The translations under genes and the position numbers were made by a program. From contig CALIBN010000015.1 in assembly GCA_938045545.1 (NCBI GenBank), positions 20,962 through 84,961 on the forward strand: DNA of 64,000 nucleotides, written 5' to 3'. The stretch is from an uncultured archaeon (lineage in GTDB: Archaea; Thermoproteota; EX4484-205; JAAOZP01). This document shows, in pieces, positions 16,088-24,631 of the stretch (position 1 is the first letter of the stretch; every line of letters starts with the position of its first letter). The notes under the pieces are model-generated. The model was not told the DNA's origin. It did not search any database and worked only from the letters and a program-made list of their open reading frames with translations.

Positions 16088-17080
16088 TTAGACTCTTAAG
16101 GGATATGGAGAAGCGCACGCTGGAGCATGGCCCAGTTGCACGTTATTTATGGCTAGCAATACCATTATTAAAAAGCCGATGCATATAGCTATTTGAATCA
16201 AAGCATCGTTCGAAACCCAAGGCGTGAGGCTTGGAGTTTCAACCCTCAGGTACATTTCAGACGGCTCCTCCGGGGGGTTTGCAAGCTCTAAGAGAACCAT
16301 AACTCTTGACTCCTGCCCTTCCATGCTGAACCGACCGAGATCAATCTGATCCACCTAGCCGCCCAGAGACAGCCTTCGAAAGAAACCCAACTTAAAACTT
16401 TTGGCGTTTCAATGTCGCTGAGAACAGTCATCTTCCCCTTGAGACACTCGGTTCCGGGGCCAATGATTTTCACATGGTAAAACCTGCTTGGCTCCAGAAC
16501 CAGATCGACTAGTGTCCTTTCCTGCGTAATTGTCTAGGCGTACACTATTGTCTTAAGTCCGCCGAACTCGGAACAATATGCATACGCCCATAACGCTAGA
16601 ACTATTAGAGACATCGCAAGCACTACTAGAGAAAACTTTCTCTTCAAGCTGCTTGCTCTGAAACCAGATCGGGATGGCTCAAGCCTCGGCGACTGTGAAA
16701 AAGTAGCATAAATCATGAGCACGATGAACATTACTACGGGTAGACTGGCATCATCCTCAAGCAAGGACACGAGTATAGAGAGAGAAGTAAGGTAAAGGGT
16801 AGCGGGCATGATATCGTCCTCCGACATTTTTAGAACTTGAAGCATAAGCTCGAGGGTCGCGCCTAGGGCGAACATCGTGAGGAAAACCCCCATTAGCCCT
16901 GGTCCAGGTAGGCTGGGCCAAGCCACGTGGAGACAAGGGTCCAGTTTTCCCCCTCGCCGTAGATCATGTGAGTTCCCAGGAAATCATGTCTTAGACCAAG
17001 GCTTATCGCTCCTTTGGCAGACCCTAAAATCGGGTCATCCACTTAAAGCAGGATGTGTCTCAACATCTGCAGGTTAATGC
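16088..17080 (-). pseudogene. Decayed polytopic membrane protein, possibly of surface glycan assembly
   Basis: Fragments in several frames read as one degraded gene. 17045-16918 encodes PILGSAKGAISLG...STWLGPAY and breaks. 16926-16534 encodes several hydrophobic helices (LMGVFLTMFALGATLELML, LVVLAMSLIVLALWAY) and ends at a TAG. The same frame continues beyond it (TITQERTLVDLVLEP) to 16288. A final shifted frame (16354-16088) ends with a C-terminal transmembrane helix (LIQIAICIGFLIMVLLA). At least one nonsense codon and two frameshifts are needed. The context of a glycosyltransferase and a surface protein suggests glycan export or transfer, which is inference. Confidence 0.6.
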
Positions 17081-17411
17081 TCTGCCGAAACAGCCGAGTA
17101 ATGCAGGAGTAAAGTAGGAAGCTAGAAGCACTATGAAGACAAGGAACCCTACGATGAGCATCCTGCCTGTGTTTGAGCACCTGTATAAAACTACTAAGAG
17201 AAACCCTAAGCCAATCGCTAGCGCACGCACCCTGTGCACCCTTATCCCATCCAGCTCTTCAAAACTTTTTTGCTCAACGCGTATTCCTAGAGACACTGAG
17301 TGCACATCGTGCCCAAGCCGTATAAGGTTCCTCGCCAGCTCGTAGACATGGGTTGAGGCCCCTCTGAAATGGGGGGACAGCGACATCTACGGCAACATAA
17401 CAGATTTTCAC
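17060..17411 (-). pseudogene. Glycosyltransferase family 4 N-terminal remnant
   Basis: From GTG 17411 the reading is MKICYVAVDVAV, then a run of six G (17371-17376 on the plus strand) shifts the frame. After one-base correction it continues HFRGASTHVYELARNLIRL and EELDGIRVHRV, the N-terminal domain of GT4/GT1 glycosyltransferases. The donor-binding C-terminal domain is absent. The frame instead runs into membrane helices (GFLLVVLYRC, LIVGFLVFIVLLASYF), so an internal deletion fused it to the next gene. Its GTG overlaps the stop of the upstream surface-protein remnant, a former operon junction. Confidence 0.72.
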
Positions 17412-18158
17412 AGGTCGAAGTGGAGCCGGCCAGTATATTTGGTTTTTTGGAGGGCCTCATAAGTCTTTTCCAGTAAAGCTTTATTTTGTAGAGCCGTTAT
17501 TCTACGCTTCCTCCCGAAGTGTATAAGCATGCTTACCCCGGCCACCGTGGTCGCAGCCAGCGCCAGCATCGAGTAATCCCTCCGCCATCTCGCCACCACT
17601 TTTTTCGGACTGTCCATTACGACTGTGGCGTTTAAAGCCTTTATTTCCACGTCTCCGCCCCACCCATCGAAAACCTCTGCAACCAAAAGAATCTTGGGGC
17701 TTAACTCCGAATGATGCAACCGTGCCCTCAGCATACCGGCCGCTGCCCCATGTTTCCCCATGTAGAGAAGTGACGTTAAGGTAGAACTCCTTGGTCCAAA
17801 TAGCCTTAAACGTAAGAGGTGAGTTGACGACCATCAAGAAGTTTGCGTCATAAACGCCTTTTGCCCCCTCCTATCTCAGGAAGACTAGGCGGGTCAAAGG
17901 AGACTCGTAAAACACAGTTCCTACTGAAATGTTTACCCTTGAAGACTCGTCACACCAGTCTGCTCCAACAGGATTGCCGTATGGAGAGTCTAAAGCGACG
18001 AGGTATTGTGTTTTCCAGATGGCAGTCTCGTTCACCGGTGCCTCAACTATGAGTGTCACGTTTAAACGGTCTCCAGTGTAGCTTCCCAAGCCCTCTCCAA
18101 ACCAGTAGTCGAAAACTCTCCTAGTACCGTTGCTAAAGTCTAAGATTCGAGGCTTCAC
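17408..18158 (-). pseudogene. Decayed surface protein with InlB-B-type repeats and C-terminal membrane anchor
   Basis: Two or more repeats of the divergent InlB-B type are legible: RVFDYWFGEGLGSYTGDRL...APVNETAIWKTQYLVALDSPYG and PLTFKAIWTKEFYLNVTSLHG, then EVFDGWGGDVEIKALNATV...MDSPKKVVARWRRDY. A transmembrane helix (MLALAATTVAGVSMLIHFG) and basic tail follow. The frame is broken by a TAG at 17873-17871 where the repeat consensus expects Trp (a TGG to TAG change), and by a frameshift at about 17,700. The N-terminus is missing. It is an extracellular, membrane-anchored protein by inference. Confidence 0.72.
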
Positions 18159-18194
18159 AAATATGTTTACGTTTGAAGACTCGTTGCACCACCC

Positions 18195-18476
18195 GCCTCC
18201 ACCAGCCTGTTTTGCCCTTCCCTTAGGCTTCTAACCTCCTCCCACAGCTTACCCTGACCTTCCCATAGCCTGTTCTGTCCTTCTCTTAAACCTCTAACTT
18301 CCTCCCAAGCTTGTTCTGCCCCTCCTCAAGCCTATCCATTCTCTTCAATATTTCAGACAACCCTAAGAACCTGCTACAGTATAACGGAACTCCAAGTCCT
18401 TCTCAAGCAGCTCGATGAACTCGCGTCTGAGCTTCTCAGCCATAAACTGTTCTTTGACATCCACATATTTAAGCAT
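18195..18476 (-). pseudogene. Broken coiled-coil gene (DUF3782-like N-terminal part)
   Basis: From ATG 18476 the frame reads FMAEKLRREFIELLEKDLEF, then shifts near 18,370 to LSEILKRMDRLEEGQNKL. It shifts again to repeated EEVRxLREGQNRLWEGQ units, after which it is cut off. The pattern matches archaeal proteins with an EGQxxLWEEVRSLREGQ coiled coil before a PD-(D/E)XK-like domain, which is missing here. Confidence 0.55.
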
Positions 18477-18516
18477 GAGGCTCCCGGTTCGTCACCCTGA
18501 GGGCTCATCCTGCCGG

Positions 18517-18670
18517 TTAAGGATGTGTCAAGCCAGCCCCTGCCATACGCGTATATATAGCCCATGGCCGCTTCATTATGTTCATCGCGCCGTTGGAGTC
18601 AGCATCGCAGGAGTAGTTGCAACTTGGGCAATTGAAGGGGCTGCCAGTTCTGATTCCCTCAACGATCAGC
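18517..18670 (-). mobile_element. TnpB (IS200/IS605 OrfB) C-terminal zinc-ribbon remnant
   Basis: A short frame encodes RTGSPFNCPSCNYSCDADSN followed by GAMNIMKR, the C-terminal zinc-finger/RuvC-III region of TnpB (CPxC...DADxNxAxNI). It stops at TAA 18517-18519. No N-terminal TnpB, TnpA or clear element ends are found. The sequence just downstream (18480-18515) contains a CCCTCAGGG palindrome that may derive from the element's right end. Confidence 0.6.
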
Positions 18671-19666
18671 ATAGTCAAGGATTATCGGGAACCCGGGTGA
18701 AGCCTGCATCCTAGTTAGGCTGCTCGCCATCCTCCAGGCGTCTATGCTCCACTTGCGCTGGCTAGGTGTTTCCGAGCCTTCATCCTTTATCGAGAGGCTT
18801 TTCAAAAGCATCGGTGAGGAGGCTATGAGGGAAGAGACCAGGCCGCCTATTAGGCCCAGCGGAGAACTTGTTAAAGCTGTTACCAGAAGCCCCGCGAGCA
18901 AGCCTATTCCTATGATGCCTGCGGAGGCGGTTAGCATTGTTGCTCTAGACCTTGTGCTCAAAGGGTACTCGACGAAGAGAACCCTGCCGCTGGAAGCGTC
19001 TAAGAGAACCCTGAACAATCTGCCCTTGTAAACGTACTCGATGAGCCAGAAAGGGTAGTGTACGAGCCCGAGATAGTTGACTTCAACCTTCTCAAGGCTC
19101 TTTAAGCCGCTGCAGCTTCTGCCGGCCTCAGCCATCGCCTGCCCAGATATGAACCTGTAGGCAGCATTATAGGCTTCATCGTAGCTTACAGTAGGCATGT
19201 GGAACCTGCTCCTCTGAGCCTGACTCGGGTTAAAGAAGCTTCTACCCCTTACCGAGAAGGAGAGTTGTTTAGCGTGACTGTCAAGCCAGGTGCCTGTGTA
19301 TGCTGCGAGGATCGGCATGTTCCTGGTTTCAAGATAAGTGGCCTGCTTGCCACCGTGGGAGCAGGAGGAGTATGCTTTGCAGCTGAAAACATGGTAGGGA
19401 ACGTTGTAGAGCTCAGCTCTGCGAAGATTAGCCTCAGCGTTGAAATCAGCGGGGACCCCGTATCTCCTAGTTATGAACTGCATTGCTTTACGCCAGGCTG
19501 AAGGGCTCTCCACGTAGGCCGGAAACATGTAGTATGTCCAAGCCTTTCCGGTTGAGGTTTCGAAGGTGTGGCCGCAGTAGGGGCAGACAATTATCGAGGC
19601 GGAATGCGGCGCGGTTATTGAAGCGTTGCAGTTTAAGCATGTGACTGTTTTCATGCTCATTTCCAT
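18659..19666 (-). CDS. Zinc-ribbon membrane protein (YdjG-like), downstream paralogue
   Basis: A 335-residue protein beginning with a TFIIB-type zinc ribbon (CLNCNASI...CPYCGHTFE, residues ~10-35). A soluble domain follows, then two predicted transmembrane helices around residues 245-290. It is a paralogue of the gene immediately upstream, with the same order of zinc ribbon, shared segment (xFPxYxExPS), a W(L/I)xxYxYKGxxxR block and paired helices. Its last ~20 residues read into sequence beside the TnpB remnant, so the native C-terminus may have been altered. It overlaps the upstream gene by ten bases and is the last intact gene of the SPFH operon. Confidence 0.75.
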   Translation of the reverse strand: MEMSMKTVTCLNCNASITAPHSASIIVCPYCGHTFETSTGKAWTYYMFPAYVESPSAWRKAMQFITRRYGVPADFNAEANLRRAELYNVPYHVFSCKAYSSCSHGGKQATYLETRNMPILAAYTGTWLDSHAKQLSFSVRGRSFFNPSQAQRSRFHMPTVSYDEAYNAAYRFISGQAMAEAGRSCSGLKSLEKVEVNYLGLVHYPFWLIEYVYKGRLFRVLLDASSGRVLFVEYPLSTRSRATMLTASAGIIGIGLLAGLLVTALTSSPLGLIGGLVSSLIASSPMLLKSLSIKDEGSETPSQRKWSIDAWRMASSLTRMQASPGFPIILDYADR

Positions 19667-20676
19667 TTCTCCTCCCTAACGTCGCTAACAGCCCTAGTGG
19701 CCAGTAGGGCTCCGGCTCCTGAAAAAAGTATGAAGGCCATTACTGGAAACCAGTTTTCAAAGGTTGCCAGTAGGGTTAGCGCGAAGGCGCCTAGCACCAC
19801 CGTCACTATGCTCCCTATCACGTAAAGCATCCTCTGTCCGAGGAAGACTGGTTCAGAAACCCTTAGGAATTGAAGGTTGTATCCTGAGACGCTTGCCCTA
19901 TACATTCCACCCTTATACTTGTACACTAGGATCCACATCGGGGCTAGGAGTATCCAGAGCGAGTCCACGTTGGCCCGGCAGGAATAGTAGTAGAAACCGT
20001 CTAAGCCGTTTGACGAACGTATGTTCTCTCTCAACTCGTCCTCAACCATATCCTTAAGCTCGTCCTCAGCCTCCTCGGGGAGAAGCTCAGCGTTTAAAAC
20101 CTGCAGCCCAACTCTCTTCCAGTCTATAGCGACAAGTGGCTGGGGATCCTTAGCGGACTTCGCTTGGTCAACAAGCTCCTCCAAGCCGTATTCAGCAGCC
20201 TCCCTCCTAGCCTGGAACGCGAGCCTCATAGAAGTTTTGAAAGACCCGTTTTTCGTAATAGTCCTTGTCACGTATGTTTCGCTCGCCCGGGGCCCGGCGT
20301 ACCGGCGGCCGGGAGCAGCTGTAGGCGCGTAGGACATGCTTCTCCTTTCAGTAACCCTTTTGAAGCCCGACCACTCGCCGACGGCTGAAACATCTCCGAC
20401 TAGAATCGGCACGTAGAAGCCCTGAGCCTCTATCAGCTCAATGTCGCCATAAACCCTGCCCATATCCGGGTCACGCCTCATTCTGCTCCAGAAGGCGTTC
20501 ACCACCTCATCCTTACCGCGAGTCGGAAGAACGAATATCTCAAGCCTCCCGGTTGAAAACCAGTTGACCGTACCGCAGTATTCGCACACGCATACTATTG
20601 TTTCAGGAGTATAGTTTAAGGGAGCCCCGCAGTTTGAGCATTTGAAAACTTTCTCGGTGCTTGTTGTTTCAGTCAA
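19657..20676 (-). CDS. Zinc-ribbon membrane protein (YdjG-like), upstream paralogue
   Basis: A 339-residue protein with an N-terminal zinc ribbon (FKCSNCGAPLNY...CEYCGTVN, residues ~11-39) and a soluble region with FYVPILVGDVSAVGEW. The MWILVYKYKGGMYRASVSG segment precedes two transmembrane helices near residues 280-325 (LYVIGSIVTVVLGAFALTLL and FPVMAFILFSGAGALL). It overlaps both neighbours by 4-10 bases, indicating translational coupling. The architecture recalls YdjG in the Bacillus pspA-ydjGHI operon. Function is inferred to be membrane-associated stress or surface maintenance. Confidence 0.75.
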   Translation of the reverse strand: MTETTSTEKVFKCSNCGAPLNYTPETIVCVCEYCGTVNWFSTGRLEIFVLPTRGKDEVVNAFWSRMRRDPDMGRVYGDIELIEAQGFYVPILVGDVSAVGEWSGFKRVTERRSMSYAPTAAPGRRYAGPRASETYVTRTITKNGSFKTSMRLAFQARREAAEYGLEELVDQAKSAKDPQPLVAIDWKRVGLQVLNAELLPEEAEDELKDMVEDELRENIRSSNGLDGFYYYSCRANVDSLWILLAPMWILVYKYKGGMYRASVSGYNLQFLRVSEPVFLGQRMLYVIGSIVTVVLGAFALTLLATFENWFPVMAFILFSGAGALLATRAVSDVREEKWK

Positions 20677-20999
20677 TGCTTACCAATCCTTGAAACTATT
20701 ACCCCGACCACAACGATTATTATGAGAGATGCACTCAGGTTCAGCGGTAGGTTTCCAGTGAGAATCGTCAGAAAGAGCGAGAAGCCGAGGCAGCACATTA
20801 CTAGCCCCCAAATCAGGTAGTACTTCCAGTCAGTAGCGTGAATCGAGAAGAAAACAGTGTATAATCCGAGCATGATGAGCGGCAGTGAAACTAGAATCAT
20901 GAGGTTACCGTAGCCCGTTGAAAAGAGTATGCCATCTATGCCGATTGAGACTAGCAGGACGGCCAGCGCGTAGCTTCCGTACCCGATTTTTCTACTCAT
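20673..20999 (-). CDS. Small four-helix membrane protein
   Basis: A 108-residue hydrophobic protein with about four transmembrane helices (YALAVLLVSIGIDGILF, LMILVSLPLIMLGLYTVFF, YYLIWGLVMCCLGFSLFL, SASLIIIVVVGVIV). The start is set at ATG 20999, which has GGAGG eight bases upstream, rather than the TTG at 21035. It overlaps the next gene by four bases. No family is recognised. Its place between the SPFH gene and the zinc-ribbon membrane proteins suggests it belongs to the same membrane complex. Confidence 0.75.
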   Translation of the reverse strand: MSRKIGYGSYALAVLLVSIGIDGILFSTGYGNLMILVSLPLIMLGLYTVFFSIHATDWKYYLIWGLVMCCLGFSLFLTILTGNLPLNLSASLIIIVVVGVIVSRIGKH

Positions 21000-21183
21000 C
21001 GCATAAGCCTCCGGAACCACAAGGCACGTTCTCAATATATAACTTTTCCCTTATTTTCATCAGCGATTAAAGAAATATTAAGCACCCACCTCAATTTCCC
21101 CGCTAGGTTCACTAATTCTTCGGGGCCAAGCTCCTCGTGAGAACCAGCTACTCTAGGAGGCTTCTTGCTAACACTTATAAGCC

Positions 21184-21673
21184 CTAGGAATCCCTTGGGA
21201 ATGAATTCAGCTCTATGGCTCTCTTAGCCTCGCTCTCGCTGATTTTCCCAATCTTAACCTCATACCCCATTATCGGAGTCCTGCCTTTCGAATCCAGGAT
21301 GACTATATCTGCATCCTCCTTCCCCTTCGGCAGAATCATGTAGCTTCTCGTCCCTCCAAGATGCTCAGCAAGCATCTCCCCTAGGCTGAACTGTAGCTCC
21401 CTGCCCAGCACGCTTAGAATCATGCCTCCCGTTCGGATGGTTAACGACAACCGAGTCCCAATGCTTATCCGACAGCCTTTGAAACTCGTCCAATATGACA
21501 ACCCTCCTGTCTCTCAAAAGTTTTCCATGCGCCTAACTGCCTCATCTGTAGTAATTTGGGAAAAAGTAATCATGAAGTAATTAGACTAAGTGAAAACTCT
21601 CTTCAACAGGAAAGTCTTCCGGTTTTCCACCTCCCATACACCAGTATCCATCCCTTTAAGCCCCTTAATTCAT
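21184..21673 (-). pseudogene. Decayed archaeal ATPase (Arch_ATPase/PF01637-like)
   Basis: Read through lesions, this stretch encodes WILVYGRWKTG then a shifted TFLLKRVFT (a damaged P-loop), FMITFSQITTDEAVRRM, then RRVVILDEFQRLSDKHWD (Walker B). A frame with LAEHLGGTRSYMILPKGKE, DADIVILD and GYEVKIG resembles the PD-(D/E)XK-like C-terminal domain of these ATPases. Stops and frameshifts occur at about 21,530, 21,590 and 21,640, and the middle of the gene is missing. It lies inside the SPFH operon, between the SPFH gene and the small membrane gene. Confidence 0.68.
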
Positions 21674-21854
21674 TTCCTCCCTCCTCCTTACTATAATATT
21701 GGAAAAATATTCTTCATGGAATATTCTCTTTAGAATAAAACTTTAACTCATAAGAGCCGAGTAAAAATCTGGATCAATGAACCCATTCGGCCGCATGTTC
21801 CCGATCATCGAACTCGCTGGGTCTATTTGTTTAATGTTATATGTCAATCAACCA

Positions 21855-23009
21855 TTATTGCAGCTTTTCACCACAGTTGAGGCAGAACTTTGAACCAGCG
21901 GGAACTGTGGACCCGCATTTAGGACAGTTGACAATCTGAGGCTGCAACGGTGCCCCGCAGTTCATGCAGAACTTCGCGTTAGCCGGATTCTGAGAGCCGC
22001 ATTTAGGACAATTGATGGTGGCTTGCAAAGGTGTGCCGCAGCTCATGCAGAACTTTGCTGCACCCGGGTTCTGAGTCCCGCATTTCGGGCACGCTACTGT
22101 TCCAGCTGGGGGTGCGGCGGGCGGCTGTGCAGGAGGCTGTGGTGGTACTTGGATGGCTGCACCACAGTTCGGACAGAACTTGCTAGTTGAGGGAACTTGC
22201 GCCCTGCAGCTTGGGCATATTACTAGGGGTGCTCCGGCTGCAGCCTGCTGCATGAGCTGGGGCACGAGAACTATTCCTGTTCCAGCCGCCGCCCCGGGCG
22301 ACTTGCTCAGGGACTCGGCGACGCTTTTAGTCGTGTCCATCGCCAGAACCTGTGTGGCTGCGCCTCCGGTCTGCTTTATCCAGAAAAGCCTGTCCCTGTA
22401 CTCAGGCGTGGTGTCGACACCCTCGAACTTCAGGTCTACGATATCTACGCCCACGCGTTTAAACTCCTCGTCTACCGTAGCCTTAACCTTGAACGAGACC
22501 TCTTCAAGCTTTGTGAACACCGTCACTAGGTCGTATTTAGAGAGCTGCGTTATAAGCCTCTCGTTCATGTATCCCCTGAGGAAACTGTTGACCGCTTCAG
22601 TCGTGTAGGCACTCTGTCCCCCTACGACCTCCATTACGAAAGTCTTTGGGTCTCCGACTTTAAACCAGAACGCCCCGTAGAATTTAAGGGGTGCGAGCTC
22701 AACGGTCTGACCACTGGCGCCGAACAATCCTTTAAACTGTTTCGTCGAAACGAATATGACTGTAGCCCTGAAAGGCGTGGTCTCGAAGCCCGCCACCCTT
22801 GTTAAGACGCCTGTTAACAACGGGAGGTTCATGGTGGTTAAAGTATGTCTGCCAGGCCCGAAAACATCGTAAGCCTTGCCGTCTCTGAAGAATATTGCAG
22901 CCTCGTACTCGTGGACAATCAGCTGAGCTCCCCAGGTTATCTCCTCCTTAGGGTATCTCCAGACGATGTCTTCTGCGGAAGCCCCTACCCACTCTATTAT
23001 CTGAGGCAT
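21855..23009 (-). CDS. SPFH-domain protein with four C-terminal zinc ribbons (YdjI/'virion core protein' type)
   Basis: A 384-residue protein. Residues ~1-235 form an SPFH/band-7-type domain of the YdjI group: WRYPKEEITWGAQLIVHEYE and FRDGKAYDVFGPGRHTL near the start, then VDEEFKRVGVDIVDLKFEGV. After an Ala/Gly/Gln stretch come four CxxC...CxxC zinc ribbons of the CPKCG...FCMNCG kind. The first two are separated by a Pro/Gln-rich linker. In Bacillus, YdjI partners PspA and YdjG/YdjH at the membrane under envelope stress. Here it is two bases downstream of a helical 178-residue gene and upstream of zinc-ribbon membrane proteins, the same gene set in archaeal form. Confidence 0.9.
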   Translation of the reverse strand: MPQIIEWVGASAEDIVWRYPKEEITWGAQLIVHEYEAAIFFRDGKAYDVFGPGRHTLTTMNLPLLTGVLTRVAGFETTPFRATVIFVSTKQFKGLFGASGQTVELAPLKFYGAFWFKVGDPKTFVMEVVGGQSAYTTEAVNSFLRGYMNERLITQLSKYDLVTVFTKLEEVSFKVKATVDEEFKRVGVDIVDLKFEGVDTTPEYRDRLFWIKQTGGAATQVLAMDTTKSVAESLSKSPGAAAGTGIVLVPQLMQQAAAGAPLVICPSCRAQVPSTSKFCPNCGAAIQVPPQPPAQPPAAPPAGTVACPKCGTQNPGAAKFCMSCGTPLQATINCPKCGSQNPANAKFCMNCGAPLQPQIVNCPKCGSTVPAGSKFCLNCGEKLQ

Positions 23010-23011
23010 TG

Positions 23012-23548
23012 TTAGACACCCCTCTTAATGGAGACTATCTCCTCCTCCCTTGAAGCGAAGGCTGATTCAAGCTCCCTAGCCTTGGCTTCAAGCCTCTTCA
23101 GAAGACTCGGGAGAACATCCAGGCTTCCGGCGCCCGCAGCGTTGCCAGCCTCCTCAGCTACTCTGGAAACCTCTTCGCAAGCCCCTAGAAGCTTATAGTC
23201 ATAATTCATCAGCTTGTCAAGCTCATCCTCTCGAACCTTAACAAGGTCGAAGAACCCCGAGTAACCGTAGTCGGCATGCTCAATCTTGTTTATAACCCTG
23301 TCTAGGACCGCGGAAACCCTGTTGATCGTTTTGAACAATTCTACAGCATCGGAGTCTGCAGCCTCCCTTGAAACTGTTTTCAAGTGCGACCGGGCTGCAT
23401 CAAGCTTTTTAACCATGAAATCCCTAAGAAGCCTATCAGCTTCCCTCCTAACCTCCTTCTGCTTATACCCCCTGTATCCGGGAATATAGGAGGCTATCTT
23501 CTCAGCCAGCCCTCTTTTCTCCTCATATTCCTTTATGAACTCGCTCAT
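23012..23548 (-). CDS. Helical coiled-coil protein upstream of SPFH gene
   Basis: A 178-residue, strongly charged and almost wholly helical protein with no transmembrane segment. It has two long amphipathic helices (around residues 30-75 and 140-170) and a basic N-terminal part with IPGYRGYKQKEVRREADRLL. No named family is certain. Related proteins occur beside SPFH genes, and the position matches that of PspA (YdjF) in the Bacillus cluster. The start at ATG 23548 lies about 20-40 bases below an AT-rich promoter-like region, making it the first gene of the operon. Confidence 0.72.
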   Translation of the reverse strand: MSEFIKEYEEKRGLAEKIASYIPGYRGYKQKEVRREADRLLRDFMVKKLDAARSHLKTVSREAADSDAVELFKTINRVSAVLDRVINKIEHADYGYSGFFDLVKVREDELDKLMNYDYKLLGACEEVSRVAEEAGNAAGAGSLDVLPSLLKRLEAKARELESAFASREEEIVSIKRGV

Positions 23549-23612
23549 GAAAGTACAAGCTTATAACTAGCTTAAAAACATTACTTATAGAAGAATTTAA
23601 AAACAAGTTTTC

Positions 23613-24620
23613 TTACAGGGGTAGCGTAACAGGTCTGCCCTCTTTAAGCGACCTGTGCATTGCCAGGGCAACCTCCACAGCAGCCCTAGCATCCTCAGCT
23701 GAAACCAGAGGCTCCTCCTTTCCCTCAACGCAGTTTAAGAAATGAATTATCTCGTCTCTGAGATATCCCTTGACCTGTCTGTGAACAACCGGCTGATAGT
23801 AAGAAAGGGTTTCAGGCCCCTTCTCCCCCCAGAATAGGAAGCTGTCGCTAGGCTGGCTTATCCAGAGGCTGCCCCGTGTCCCCACCAGCTCAAGTTTAAA
23901 ATCGAAAGACATTGAGGAGGGTAGAATCCAAATGTTCTCCAATGCTCCAATAGTTCCCCCTTTAAACCTAAAGACAGACCAGACAGCGTCTTCGACATGG
24001 TGGAGCTTGAGAACCCTGCTTTCAGCCTCAGCGTAAACCCGGGTAATATTCCTCCCGATAATCCACCTCATTACGTCAATGTCGTGCACGCCAAGGAATA
24101 GAAGCGGCGAGGTTTCCTTAAGCCAGTTCTCCAACCTCATTGGCGAAGTTATAGAGTTGTTTCTCCTAGCCCAGATTGAAACGGGATCGCCGAGCAGCCC
24201 CCTCTCCATGTACTCCTTAGCCTTCGCATAATTGTAGTCGAACCTCACTATGTGGCCCACTAGGAAAGTGACTCCTGTTTTTCTAACCGTGTTCACAATG
24301 GCGTCCGCATCTCTCAGAGTTGTGGCAATAGGCTTCTCCAAGAGCACCGCCTTCCCAGCCTTCGCCGCCGCCACTGTAGGCTCACGGTGAAGATGGTCCG
24401 GGACAGCGATGCTGACAGCATCAATATCCGGCCTAGCCAGCAGCTCGTTGTAGTCAGTATACCATTTTTCAGCCCGGAATTCCTTCGCAGCCATCCTAGC
24501 ATTTTTCTCGACAACATCCGCGGTCGCAACGAGCTTAACCCTCGGCAGCTCCGAGTAGACTCGGGCGTGATGCTTCCCCATAACGCCGCAGCCTATTACC
24601 CCTACTCTAATCCGGTCCAT
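23613..24620 (-). CDS. Gfo/Idh/MocA family oxidoreductase
   Basis: A 335-residue NAD(P)-dependent sugar dehydrogenase-type protein. The N-terminal Rossmann motif is VGVIGCGVMGKHHARVY. The catalytic Lys is in LLEKPIATT, and the active-site region is FLGVHDIDVMRW with its Asp and Arg. It ends with the usual GRPVTLPL tail. It follows a D-2-hydroxyacid dehydrogenase by 11 bases on the same strand, so the two probably form an operon acting on sugar acids or inositol-like substrates. The specific substrate is unknown. Confidence 0.93.
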   Translation of the reverse strand: MDRIRVGVIGCGVMGKHHARVYSELPRVKLVATADVVEKNARMAAKEFRAEKWYTDYNELLARPDIDAVSIAVPDHLHREPTVAAAKAGKAVLLEKPIATTLRDADAIVNTVRKTGVTFLVGHIVRFDYNYAKAKEYMERGLLGDPVSIWARRNNSITSPMRLENWLKETSPLLFLGVHDIDVMRWIIGRNITRVYAEAESRVLKLHHVEDAVWSVFRFKGGTIGALENIWILPSSMSFDFKLELVGTRGSLWISQPSDSFLFWGEKGPETLSYYQPVVHRQVKGYLRDEIIHFLNCVEGKEEPLVSAEDARAAVEVALAMHRSLKEGRPVTLPL

Positions 24621-24631
24621 CAGCCTCCACC

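Noticed and set aside
16045..16188. 47-codon plus-strand frame with a basic helix
   Set aside because: It overlaps the C-terminal end of a decayed gene on the other strand and has no ribosome binding site.
16534..17873. In-frame TAG codons inside the decayed region read as pyrrolysine
   Set aside because: TAG is the ordinary stop of many intact genes here (fhs, mtrH-like, folD). The TAG at 17871-17873 replaces a consensus Trp, and frameshifts accompany both TAG codons.
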